From Albula goreensis (Eukaryota; Chordata; Actinopteri; Albuliformes; Albulidae), in assembly GCA_022829145.1 (NCBI GenBank), contig CM040763.1, positions 12,571,141 to 12,635,140 on the forward strand: a DNA stretch of 64,000 nt, read 5' to 3'. Positions 1 to 22,060 of this stretch are shown here, piece after piece. Made by a program: the position numbers and the translations under genes. The notes under the pieces are model-generated. The model saw only the letters and a program-made list of their open reading frames with translations. It made no database searches and was not told the DNA's origin. Positions within the stretch are counted from its first letter, which is position 1; every line of letters starts with the position of its first letter.

Positions 1-1189
1 AGAGGAAGTGAAAATACAAGTGCTGCTTTTTCTTTCACCACTGGAGTAGTAAACAAATCTTGTTTCCGGAACTTATGCTGACAAGAACACACCTGTATCA
101 CCAGGTCTTGCAATCTCACAGAGAGATTCCTCTGGAATACATGAAAATAAATACAAATGGTACCATTATGTTCCTCTACTCTTGCCAGGCACACAAAATG
201 GCCTAATTGCTAAAAATAAAAGTATTGCTTTAGAATCTTTGAAGTAGCAAGAGATTCAGGAAAAAGCTGTTGCAAAATAAAACCAAAAATGCATCCAATC
301 ATGACTCACAGTGTCCCACTCATAATATCATTCAATTTCCTCTACAAAACAATACAGCTAGGACCAAAAAAATCAGAAAAATTGTTAACTGTAATAGAGA
401 GGTGGATCTTTTATTTACAGTTTCATAAATGAGTTGCAACCATTTTTTTACCACAATGTTTACAAAAGTAGTGCTAAATCTTAATCAGGTCTCCAGGTCT
501 CATTCGATTTGCAGCAAGGATGAAGCATCAAAAAGAGGAAGTGAAAACATGAGAACTGCCATTTGTTTTACCCATTTGCGATTGTGGTAGAATTATGGCT
601 GGTTTATACCAGAGCAATGAAGGAACAGTAATGCCAGGTTGACTAATGCATTTTAAATTCTGCTCCAAATGATTCACCATCACACAAGGATATGAAAATG
701 CAAAGTGGATTATCACATTTTCACTTTCATTTTTGCAGAAATTATCCACGCACATCAAGGAAATGAAATACAAAAAAAACTGCAAGACCACAGATCTGCA
801 ACAAGGACAGATGTGGTGAAAGAGAACATGCACAAGGAATAAGAACAGATGTTATTGATACATCTATCAGGAGCCTCTGTGACATTTAATTTCAGAATCG
901 CCAGGGTTCTGGGGAAAAGCTAGAGGAACAGTTTAATTAAAATCCATACAAGTGTCCAAGTTAACAGCTGTAAATCTAAAAAAAAAAAAAAAATCTCAGG
1001 AGCATTTGTGACCAATTACCTTTACCTCTCCGGGTAACAGCTATACTGGCGTTTAAAGACATGTGTTTGCTCTGCCCCATTGGCATTTTTGTCATTAAAA
1101 AAGAGCATTGCACAAAAAGTCAGGTTTTTATAAATTCAGTGTTTCTCATGGCATGTCTCATGACCACAAACACGGTCGATGTCTCGTAC
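1..1189. other. uso1 intron 10, left part
   Basis: No exon of uso1 is recognisable left of the donor at 1189/1188. The next expected segment, beginning around TINTVSEVIRGC in mammals, is absent in all minus-strand frames, so the intron extends beyond base 1. The sequence is A/T-rich with a short A run near 980-993. Nothing else is supported here. Confidence 0.6.
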
Positions 1190-4100
1190 CTCAGTGAGGA
1201 TGTCTGCTGGAATGCCAGTAGCCATTAGAATGGTGCAGAGCTGCTGTAGCAGGCCACAGTGGTACATGGCTTTCTGACAGCTGCTGATGGCTCCAGGCGA
1301 GTTCATTGGAGAGACCATCACTCGGACAAGCTGTTTGGGGGGGGTGACAGAGAGACGATGAATACTTGGCGGACACCAACAGTCGTCTCACTATCTCTCA
1401 TCAATTGCTGGCAAGGGGCTCTATTCTGACAGTCTAAGCTAATGGTGCAGTGATAAAAATGATAATATTACACAGGGTAAATGGAGCATCAGTTATTTGA
1501 GTACTCAGATTTGTGGGATGTTAGTGATTTCCCACTTCCCATGACCATTCTGTGACTTTTCAGGACAGAGCTGTCAGACCACAGTCCTGGAGGGCCATAA
1601 TTTACCTTGCCCAGTGTCTGGGTGAGATTATTACAAATAAATACACTGTGTGTAGTAAACCTACATCTCAAGACAATTATTAATCGCTCACCTGTAACAT
1701 GAGATGGAGGTTTGTCACCTTCTGGGCAGACCAGCCCGAGTTGTCACCCCCAACCTCAAACCAGGGTTTCATGCGCTGGATATAAGAACCCTCCTTGAAG
1801 AAGTTCTGGTTGGAGCTATTGTTCTTGAGAAGACTCAGCATAAGCAGTAGGCAGTCTTCAACCACAATCCCTGCAAATGGGAATAGAAGACTCATTATGG
1901 CCCAGCTCCATCTCAATTACTGTTGACCTATTCATTCGTAACATTGTTTACTGTTAACCTATTCATTCGTAACATTGTTATGAATGTGCAATTAGCTTAA
2001 AATAAACCACATACACAAAAAAACTCGCTTCAGCAGCTTACAGAATGCCAAATTTAGTTTTCCTGTATTTGTACACTTCACAATGATAGCTCTTTTAGAC
2101 ATTGATAACATAATAACTGTTACAGTGATCCATTTACCTCCATCGCTGTTTTCCTCTTCTGTGATGATATCTAGAAGTCTTTCAAAGGCATTCTCAAAAG
2201 CTACAATTTTCTGGATGGCTGCATTGCCTTTAGTCAGCTGTTGCAGTAGTAAAAGCCCCTAAGAGAGAACATTTACATTTAATAGTTAATGATTTAAAGC
2301 AGACATTTCTATGCAGCCAATGTCTCCTAACAAATGAACAGTTTGAGGGCTCTCCAGGGGTGATTATCACTGCCTAAGGGGCTTATTGGTAATGTTAATC
2401 ATATCATGCAAACTGCGTTGAAGAAATTTCCATAAATAATTTGTTGCATTTTTTGGGGATCAAAAAAATTAATTACAGATGACTCCCCATAGATTCAAGA
2501 AACTGAGTCTGTGCATGTAGAAAATATTAAAATGAGACCACTTACATCATTTCTAATAATTTCTCTGGAGTCGGCTAATAGATCCATAAGTCTTGAAACA
2601 CCTGCAATAAACAAAAAAAAATAAATCCACATGCATGTCCATGTACACTACATTTGCAATGTACATTTGACAATGTTGAGGAATTGAGGCTGGTAAAATA
2701 GCTTTGGTTCAGACACTATGCTACAACATGACTCATACATGTGTTTAACAATTTATTGACAACACAAACCTTAATCAAGTAAATCATAACTGGATTTTGG
2801 AAATAATTTGATGCCCGAGAATACAAATATTCAAGGCATTTAAACAAAGCTATCATATGCTTTTGACTCTATGGCAAACAGAAAAGACAGCTGAAATATG
2901 CAAGAATTTGATCATTATCAGTAATTTCTATCTCTGACTCCTATAATTGGAGCACACCACAGGAAGATGAATCTACAGAGAAACCTGACAGCAGAATGCG
3001 CTGAAAGATAGTGGGAATTAACTATTGTCACAAAAGGGCAAAAAGGTACTTTTGCTCAATTTTTCAGTTCAAAGCTGAGCATGACGCAGATAGATTCAGA
3101 TAAACATAGAGACAGAAACCCTACCCATGGGGCTAACGAGAATGATGCCCTGCACTGGAGCACAGCGCTGCTTCAGCAGGGCAGTGATGAGCTTGACTCC
3201 TGGCCATCGCACCTGGAAGTCAAATTCCTAAAAATAAAACAGAAAAGAATAAAGCAGACAGAATTACAAAGATTGCCAAGCACAAAAAGACTTCCCAAAG
3301 AAGTCCCAATTCTGACGTTGATCTGTGATTTCTTCAAATAGAAGAAAAATGTTACAAGAAACGTTAAGATTAAGTGAAAATGGGTGAGAGACCAGCTACT
3401 GGTGAGTCCACAGGACACATCTGATTTCCAGAGATGGTAGAGTCTAACGGTACTGAATTAGAATGTCCCACATATCATTCTCAACTATCTTACTGCAATG
3501 ATGTCATACTAAATTGAGAAGTATTTTTTCATTTCCAGAACTTCAACTGATTTCCAAAGCTGTTATAATGCTTGGGTAAGGGGGTATGCTGTATATGCTA
3601 AATATATAATTTTAGAAAAAAATGAAATTTTTGAATATATAGTTATTAAAATATATGTTCACTTCTTGATATGATGTCCTGGAGAAAGTGTGTGGTTATA
3701 TGAGAATAGCTGCGGTTTCATTCTGCATCACTCTCAAGGCCTACCTCCAAGAATCTCAAGATAAGCGTGATGTTTTCTTGTTCATCGATTAAAGCATCTG
3801 AAAACTTGGCTCCAAGGTCATGAGCTTCCTTCTGAGAGACCTCCTCTGAACCTAAGAACAAAGGTGAGAGAAGTAAGCCATGAGTCATATGAAGAAAATA
3901 CTGAGCTCAATTTCAGTTTGGGAGCAACATGTCTGCCTTACAAACAAACATGATTTTGGATGGAAAATACATGCTCATTTGACAGCAAGGCAGCAACTGT
4001 TAACCCAAATTAAGCCTTTAACGGCATGTTCAAGAGGAAAGAAGAGGCTGAACTGATGCATGGAAACAAAACCTTTTCTAGAAAGTATCTGTGAGATTTT

Positions 4101-7100
4101 AAGAATCAAATATTCCAAAAATTACTTAATATCTTTTTGCAAATATTTTTACAAGAGAAACGTTGGAAACAATCCATAAGTACAAACTGCCATTGGTTTC
4201 ATACATCCTGAATTCAAACCATTCTCTAAACTAGCACACCATCGGTCCTTAAAATACAGTAATGTTTTATGAGATAAATAATTAGGGATGATCATCCTGT
4301 GTGCATCTAGTGCTCTTTGCTGAAATAACAGCCATTGCAATTATGGCTATGATTATTAGTGTGTGCACTTTCTACCAGTCGAAGTTTGCCTTGCAGTTTA
4401 CCATCCCACACACAACAATAGACAGACTGCTTTAGTGAACTGACAAATGACAGAGGTAAAAGTGATATTTTTGATGCCAAATACAACATATGTATACTCC
4501 AGCTTTTCAAAGTTCTGGGAGACGAGAGCTGTAAGGATAAAACTGATTACAACACTTTGGCCTGGATTGCATCTAAAATCTAAAAAGATTCAAGTTTGTA
4601 CTAAACTTCAAATAAGAATACATTTAAGCAGGTGTAGGACATTATTTTGTGTTCATATAAAACATGCAATAAATAATTCACTCAATTGCAGAGCTGAAGG
4701 AAGTTTGTGTTTTTAGATTTCATTAGACTGTACACTGAAAGATACAGCCAAGAACAAGCAAAAGCACAAGTGATTTTATTACCTTCTGATTCATCTGTAG
4801 AATTAAACAAGAGAGAAAAGAAATCAGCAAAAGAATCACATTCAATAGGCAAACATTTTCTGATCTGTGATTTGAGCACTTAATTCACTCAGAGATTCAA
4901 AAGGTGGATTAAAAACAGTGCAAATTCTGCAATTATTTAGGGGTATAAGGTATGATCAAATTTGCCTTTGAAAGCTACAGGAGGTAATTGCAATAGTAAA
5001 ATTGCAGAGCAGCAATGGTGAAGCAAGCAAAATAGACATAACATATTAAAAGGTACCTTGGTCCCCCTCTTCATCATTGGAAATCACATTGTACAATGTA
5101 TCCAGTGCATAGCCAATTATTTCTGAGTCAGAGCTGGGAAAAGAAAATATCAAGCCTGTCACACACTTGCACAGCCCGTTTTGCACTTTTTTACAAATGT
5201 CATGCAGCATTTGAAATGAAATGCAACCCTTCAAAAATACCACAAATTTTAACACTATTTTTTCCCTCAGTGGATGAACTTATTCAGCGTGACATACTGC
5301 AAGTCTTTATAAACGCAGGTCGTTTCTTAGCAATACAGATGGTTTTTATGTTACAAGAGAAATCCAAGTAAGTATCTTGATCACTATCAGACAAGTACTG
5401 ATTGTGGTAAACTGGAACATGTACATGTATAACAAAACAAGCAGTGAACCATTAAAATTAAAAAAGAAAAAAAAAACATAATCTCATAAAATGACAAAAA
5501 TGGAATGGGTACATATAAAATACTAGCTCAAATTTCACATTTCAGTGAACTACATAGCTTTACAACAAACTGTGGCAGTCATGTCAGCATAGGCTAGCAT
5601 GTCCAAAAGGCCAGAAATGTACATACAACATTTGCCTGAGTATCTGGCAATGCTACTGGTGGTGTTGCAGTGTCAGAAAACAAACATGCCCTGGTATACA
5701 TTCTCACATCAAACTTCTTGCTAAGGCTCCTCACTTACAAAGAGACAAGGGTGAAGCTCAGGTCAGTCATGATTAACAGTTTGTAAGAAACACAGAGTCT
5801 AATTAGCACAGGATATTGTATTTTCTAATAAGTTCAAACAGTAAGCACTGTATGGCGCTGCAAGAGCTACCAAAATCTAATACCTTTTGCTCCACTGCAT
5901 GTATTAAGACTGTAAAATGACAAACTAATATCAAAATAAAAAAATTCATTCATCATAATAAATTCCAGTCACATACCTGTCAGTTTGCAGTATATGAATC
6001 AACTGACCCATGGCCTGTGTGCCAACTTCCAGTCGGTATTTCTGCAAAAATTGTTCATTGCTTAGATTTGACAGGCTAGAAGTATTTGAGTGCTCTTCCA
6101 CCTACTGGGAGGCACTAATAATGAGTACTTCACAATTAAATTGTGAAACTGTTGTATTTTCCATTACTGCAGGCCAAAGTTTTGTGATACAATAGATAAT
6201 TAAGTAAAAAACTAGGAAGAAAGCATGGTACATTAGTGTGCTAATACCATATAACAAATAAAATACAAAATTCTGTATTCAACCTCTTTCTGCATTCTTC
6301 CTCTTATGGTTATTGTTATAGTAGTGGTACAATTAGTTGTAAGAGAAGTAAGAGTAGAACAAGAATAAGAATCATCAGCAATGTCATCATCATCATCATC
6401 ATAATCACAATTATTATGAAAATAATAACCAAATTCACCTATTCAGAGAACAACTGAACACATAAGACAACTGTAATGAAAAACACACCAGACACTGTCT
6501 GTATTTGTATAAGCAGTCAGGTCCTAAAAGCAAGGACAGATAAGCTCTGGAGCTTTGACAAATATACCACATGCTTAGAACACTGAAATGTTGACAGGAA
6601 TTAAACCAGTTTTACAAACTTACCCTGTTTAACTAATATAACAAGTCTATCTAGTAGGTAACATGATATTAGATAAGTACATCAGGGTCATATCGAATGC
6701 TCTACCCGGAATGAATGTGCATACTTGTCTAATTTTGATTAAAATGTGTATACATAAAACCTACTTAAATTAAAGATGACTCCAATTAAACTAAAAAAAA
6801 ATGTGATCAGTTAGGGAAAGTATGGGAGGTAAAACACTGTTTTGGTATCTTATTCTGACTGTATCATACTTATCCATTATTCTACTATTTACAAGGATAA
6901 CTAACTAACCAAAGAAACAATGTGCAAAAAAACATATATAACTGCCCTGACATACATGTTTATCATTGACTGTTTTATTGTAGTGAACTTCATAAGATAC
7001 GATACCTTTGATAGAGATTTGAGCGCTCGTACTGCATCTCTTCGGTCCTCCAGTAGAGTGGAAGAGGCCACTCTGTCACACAGTTTCTGAATCTATTACA

Positions 7101-8852
7101 TAAAAATGTATTTCATGAAACTTGCCAATGCCCTTAAAATTTAATACACAACAGTAGTTTTTTTAGCTATCTGAGAGTGACTACAATCCAAGGACATGAG
7201 ACAGAATCACATATAGTTTTATTTAGATAGTACATCACATATTACAACTGAGTGTTTTTGTACTGAAAGGCTCCATATAACCATGTAGTTGACATCCTCT
7301 GGGAATGTGCTACATACTGTATGATGCTGGAATTACAGAGAAGCAGGAGTCCTGTGGTTTTAGAGACACTTCTCAGGTTATGATAAGCACAAACTCATCT
7401 CTCTTTCATTTGCAGTGACAGTCTGGATATGTTGGGTTCAGTAGCAGGGATTGTTATTAGTGTGTAATTCATCCCAACATTTTTAAGATGACTATCCATG
7501 GACAATTACTTCCGTATCAGATCATGCACGCTAGTAGAGAGTGAGGTTTAAACTCTGAATTCCACAAATCCCACACAAAGAAAAATTAGTTGTATTATCA
7601 TGGAGTGCAACTATAGATTAAGTGGGTGATGGCAAAACAACAATTGCACTGTCAAAGATATGAACTGGTGACTTGAACAGCCAATGATCCACCGTCAACC
7701 CCTTTTCTGCTCCAATGACAAGAGCCTGTTGACTGGTCGCCTTTCCTTTTCTCGTGGCAAAAAATTAGAATGAGTCATCAGGTGGCTCCATAGTCTTGAC
7801 TGTACCGATCCTGATCCGCCAAGGACATCCTCCTGTTACATCTGAGCAATTCACGGCAGCGAATATCTCGTTGCCCAAATTAATTCAAACGATAAAGTCC
7901 TCCCCTAGGTCTTCATTGACAATGCAAATTTGTTGGCGATTGATTCCCTACAAGCCCAATTGACTGCATGGCTAGTTTGTTCAAAAAAATAATCAAACTC
8001 TTTTCTAGGGTTGTGGTAGGCTTGACTGCAATTGCTAAAGCCCTGAAAAATGATCATACTGGTGTTATAATGAAGACAGTAAACAAATTGGCTGGCACTT
8101 GGTAGCTCCCTCGAATAGAATCACTAGTCTTGTATCGGCCAGTGGGGCCGGATTTCTTCCCTATTACGCAATGAAACACTCATACAGTGTGCCGTTTTGA
8201 CGTCATCACGCCATGCCACAGTAATACTGTGCAAATGTATTTAAAATACTTTCACTGTTAAAAGTTACATGTCAGAACAATTTGACAACACCCATGTGCA
8301 TTCCAGATATTTGTATAGTTATAAATATGTAACGAAAAAATATTTCACTACGATAAAAATCCTTAGGATGCACATAACCGTTTGACCATGTAAAATGTAA
8401 ATAAATTACAAAAATCGATTATTGAAAAGTTATTGAGTTTGAGTCATTAAAAAAATGTGTGGAATCTATAGGAATGTACTTGTACCTTAAGGGTTAAATA
8501 CTAAATATGAATCTGACTCAGCTCCGACGTCCAGTTAACTCTTAACTTTATATCGCTGGGATGTTTACACCCCCTCAGATGACAGTTTTATCTTGACTGC
8601 AAGTTGAACACACACCACTCCAGTGGGTGAGCGCACCACTTCGGTGATCAGGAAAACAACCCTCGTTTCCTTCTTGACAAAGTTTAAATGTTCGGTTGCT
8701 AACGTTAGCTAGCCCTTTAGAATATAAAGTTTGCCGAGGCAGGCTTCAGAGCTACGTGAGCAGAGGTGACATGAATGAAAACTTACAGTTTCTGCTCCGG
8801 TCGGCTGTGGCCCCACAGGTTGACCACCAATTACTCCTCTCAAGAAATTCAT
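1190..8852 (-). CDS. uso1: uso1 (general vesicular transport factor p115), 5' coding exons; gene continues left of the window
   Basis: Golgi/ER-Golgi vesicle tether acting with GM130, giantin, Rab1 and SNAREs. Coding exons on the minus strand, in gene order: 8852-8787 (starts MNFLRGVIGGQ), 7092-7006, 6041-5977, 5133-5057, 3851-3745, 3227-3125, 2601-2546, 2258-2138, 1870-1692, 1330-1190. All junctions have GT/AG borders and keep one frame. Fragments such as IQKLCDRVASSTLLEDRR, SDSEIIGYALDTLYN, DFQVRWPGVKL and FFKEGSYIQRMKPWFEVG are p115 armadillo-head sequence. The part present covers roughly the first 300 of about 960 residues; the remaining head, the coiled coil and the acidic tail are not in the window. 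The ATG at 8852 is chosen because the exon reproduces the conserved vertebrate amino terminus and ends in GTAAGT. At the exon 3/4 junction the split codon reads AGC (Ser) where I recall Arg in mammals. The identity is sure; it is inferred from family recall. Confidence 0.95.
1920..1981. repeat. Tandem duplication, 31-bp unit, two copies
   Basis: The segment beginning TGTTGACCTATTCATTCGTA at 1921 is repeated from 1952 with one substitution near its start (GACC to AACC). The period is 31 bp. It lies in uso1 intron 8, just upstream of the exon at 1870-1692. Confidence 0.85.
4783..4794 (-). other. uso1: Candidate 12-nt microexon of uso1
   Basis: On the minus strand a long pyrimidine tract ending in TTCTACAG is followed by 12 bases encoding, in the reading phase of the flanking exons (5133-5057 and 3851-3745), Asp-Glu-Ser-Glu, then a GTAATA donor. 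Inclusion turns ...GDQ/GSEE... into ...GDQ-DESE-GSEE... without shifting frame; skipping also stays in frame. This is in the acidic variable segment between two head-domain helices, where mammalian p115 also differs in length. The borders are seen directly; that it is spliced is inference. Confidence 0.5.
6382..6403. repeat. (CAT)n-type trinucleotide microsatellite
   Basis: A run of about six ATC/CAT units within uso1 intron 2, in an A/T-rich stretch with other near-repeats (AATAATAAT). It is non-coding. Confidence 0.7.
7093..8786 (-). other. uso1: uso1 intron 1
   Basis: This 1.7-kb first intron runs between the donor after codon 22 and the acceptor TGTAATAG. It holds a perfect TGACGTCA palindrome at 8198-8205 and a less A/T-rich stretch at about 7,640-8,170 that I could not assign to any gene or named repeat. 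No coding exon is supported. Confidence 0.6.
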
Positions 8853-9110
8853 CTTCCTGGATGTCCTCTGTATTACAGTCTCATGTGTTATTCATATACT
8901 TTTGTGGATGGTTATTTTGTCTTGTCTGTCTTTCAACTTTTACAGATTATGTGTAGCCTGCTGAAACGACCCCGGAAATGAAAGTATGGCATATAAGCTT
9001 CTGCGCAAGCGCAGAGCGGTGCGAAACGTGTCTACACGAAAAACAGGAACAGCGACCACTGCGAGTTTTTTTATTATTATTATTTCTTAAAGGTACATTA
9101 AACCTGGTGA
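8853..9110 (-). promoter_or_regulatory. uso1: uso1 promoter / 5' UTR region
   Basis: This sequence lies immediately upstream of the uso1 start codon. It carries TGCGCAAGCGCA at 9002-9013, one base off the palindromic NRF-1 consensus, in a locally CpG-containing stretch, and no TATA box. A housekeeping-type promoter is expected for this tether. The transcription start is not determined. Confidence 0.45.
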
Positions 9111-11215
9111 ATCTTGGCGACATTTTTACTAAGTCAGAATCAGAGTCGTTATGATATGAGATATGACATTCAGCAAAACCAGAACGTTCACTGCAAAACA
9201 TTTGTAGCTATGTGTTAACCGCAGCGTATTGTTTTCTTCAGAGAGACAAATTAAACTTTTTCTGTTGAATGTTACATTTGCCTTTTCTTGAAAAAAAAAT
9301 GGGAACTGTCTGAGACCCATAATTTCTTATAGAACACCTGAAAACCCTAACAGTTACCTATTTTTAATCAGTTTCATAAAGCAAAAACCTGAAACTCCTT
9401 TTTGTCCATGTTTGCTCAATGACTGTATGTATATAACATAAGATGCCTACAAAATTTACATTTAAGACAACATACGGTAAACATAAATTAGCCTACCACT
9501 AAAATATCATGCTATCCAGCTTTAGAAAAGTTAGTATGTTATTATTGTAATAATTATGATTATTACAAGACCAATTTACAACCACAAGAGTAATGCTTTA
9601 AGGTTTTTGCTGGACACTTCATGAAATGCTAGCTTAAACAGAAAAATGAGTGACCAGACATTTCTCTCATCTCTCAGCAGAGGGTGGGGAAATGCAAAGG
9701 AAATGAAAAGGATCTTAAAACTAGTATGCACTGGCTGTGAGCAGATTTTGATACTGATTATACACAACAGCTTGATATCTATTTGTTTTATCAATATTTA
9801 TCACCAGTTAAAATAAATACAATCATACATAATGATAGATTACAGTTTCAATCAAACAGATTGCTATGTGTGAATTCCAAAAGATAATGCATTGTTGTAA
9901 ATAGAGGTTAATGTATAGTAAGTATGCTTTTCTTTCCCTGATGCATCTGTTTAATTGAAAGACACATGGTTTGCAGATTATATTTGAGGACAAGTTATAT
10001 CTAGCCCTTAAAATATCTGAATACATAGATCTCTTGATGATCCTGAAGGCTCAGCAAACATTACCGAAGCATAAACCTCTTTATTGATCCAATTGAATAA
10101 AATTTGATTTGTATCATAGGGTCCTGTCTTTCATATTTGTGTCGTAGTGATGGGAGAATGATATTTCATAAACCCATATTTGTCAGATCTATAATGATCT
10201 GTCACTGCCTTCTTTGTACCAATCCAAAGGTTTTGTTTACCAAAGCAAAACACAACTATTGGTTTAACTCAGTCAGGTACTGGTAGTATAAGATGGTAGC
10301 TCCATATGGTGACATGAGACCTCATTCGTCTATCACTAGGCTATGGTACTATACTTTTTGTTGTTGTTGTTAGTAAGTAATGAAGGGATCAATTAAAGCA
10401 GCCAAATAAGCAGTTTACCACATTTCTTCTGGTTTCTTGGGTGTGAAGTGGTTGCTAATTTTAATATGAAAACAAAACTGGTAAACCCTGCATCCCCCCA
10501 GGACCAGAGTTGTATCCCGGCCATATGGCGGAATCAAAATGTGGAGTTAGCTTAAATGTGGCTCCAAAGTGGAAGAACAGTGGACAACTAGTTGTTTGCA
10601 CAAAGAACACAGCAATACCCTTACTTATAGGCAGGGCTAGGATGGTTACCAATATTAGCATTTCAAGCATTGTAACTGATTAGCAACAATCTTATTAAAT
10701 TAACAGTAAATTGGAATATATAAAGGTATATAGAATATAGTATAATGAGAATTTTAGTCTGCAATGTTTTACCATTTGGATGCATAGGTCCTAGATGACC
10801 CTGAGATAAAACTAACAACAGAAAAATTAAAATGATGCCTTGAAGGAACTTTGCTTCACTGTACAACTGACTGAACTGTCCTTCCCTGTGAAACCTATAG
10901 GCTCCAGTCATTTGTATTTGTCATTCTGACCTCCTAAAACACAGCTATTAGGAAAACAACACAGTAGTAGAGAGAGGGTGTTTTTTATCAAAGAGAAACA
11001 TAATATTATAAAATGATACAATATGAAATTAAAATATGAACACCCAATGCATATGCACTATTTGTTTCTGAAGAAAATAAATGGATAATTTGCTGCCTCT
11101 CTTGCTCAAAACAAAACGTGTGTATTTAGCCATTAGATGCTGAAGTCACTTTTGGCGTCTGACAAGTAAATCAATAATAATTTGGACTGTGATACAGACA
11201 AGAACGTTGTAATAT
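9111..11215. other. Intergenic region between uso1 and g3bp2
   Basis: About 2.1 kb of A/T-rich DNA separates the two divergent genes. No exon, RNA gene or intact mobile element was recognised. Short open frames here have no family resemblance. The stretch near 10,490-10,520 (CCCCAGGACCAGAGTTG) resembles a short motif common in fish interspersed repeats, but that is too weak for a call. Confidence 0.5.
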
Positions 11216-11592
11216 TGCCGCATTCTCATTTAAAGCCACATAATCTCTTGTGACTCCGCGGCAGTGGAGAGGCGGGCGGGAAAATAAAGACTGGTTTTTA
11301 CGTCACAAATTGGTCTCGCCGAGTGCGAGGGTTTGATTGGCTAGTTCAATGCGATGGGGGTTCCCTGCCCCGTATTGCAGGGGTGAGACGATAAAATAGT
11401 CTATCGCTTTAAATCACAATCTCTGATAAAGCAGAGATCATAAAGTCCTGGTGGAAATTGAGAAAAATCACAGATCAGTCTTTTGCGAAACATACCTAAC
11501 TATTATAACATTTCAGAGTGCTATTCATAAATCGTAATATTAACACTGATATTCCTTTTTATCACTGTGTTCATTTAGGTAGGTATTTTAAG
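11216..11592 (+). promoter_or_regulatory. g3bp2: g3bp2 promoter and candidate untranslated exon 1
   Basis: A GC-rich island in A/T-rich surroundings holds a GC box GGCGGGCGGG at 11271-11280, an overlapping E2F-like GCGGGAAA at 11276-11283, a CRE-like TACGTCAC at 11299-11306 and an inverted CCAAT box (ATTGG) at 11336-11340. Downstream, AAG/GTAAGTGG at 11592/11593 is a strong donor that could end the non-coding first exon, to be joined to the exon carrying the start codon at 14,166. The exact transcription start is not determinable. Confidence 0.5.
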
Positions 11593-21506
<9,914 letters not shown>

Positions 21507-22029
21507 GACCGCCACCTGCAGTTCGGAAGTAGTACCACGTTCTTCATCTTTGCGTTCTCGTTAACGAAATCTACATATAAATATATATACTTTTTTGGCT
21601 TTGGAATGTGACACAGCCTGTCAACCATTTCTTTGATGTGAAAGACAGAAAAAATACAAAACAAAAAAGCGCAAACATCATTAGTTTACCAACTTTGAGC
21701 CGAGCCTCCTTGTCCGGTTTCTCAAGAGTTTGCAAACGTTTCATTTTTAATTTGAAAAAAAAAAAGAAAAAAAGAAATAAAAACAGGAGAAATCTGCAAT
21801 GTGAAACAGGGACTGATAAGACTTTACAGTAGCACAGCCCATCATTTGGAGAAGAGATTAAAGAGCATGCCTCACGTTACGAGAGGGGCTGCCGCTCGGA
21901 TTCTTCCTCTGCACATTTTGTATTAAAGCGATCTGCCCGTTACTGTGGAAACAAGAGGTGCAAATTTTGTGCAATTGGAAAGCTTGCCTTTTTTTATTTT
22001 CTTTAAAAAAAAAAAAACACTGCTTAAAA

Positions 22030-22060
<31 letters not shown>

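Noticed and set aside
528-833. Minus-strand 101-codon open frame left of the last visible uso1 exon
   Set aside because: It does not match the expected next p115 segment and has no splice signals in phase; treated as intron.
1570-1610. CCACAGTCCTGGAGGGCC-type word common in fish repeats
   Set aside because: Too short and isolated to support a repeat call.
7640-8150. Stretch in uso1 intron 1 suspected to be a decayed retroelement
   Set aside because: Translation in all frames gives no recognisable polymerase, integrase or gag motif; left unassigned.
8460-8510. CCTTAAGGGTTAA resembling a piggyBac-type end with TTAA target
   Set aside because: No matching opposite terminus or transposase frame found nearby.
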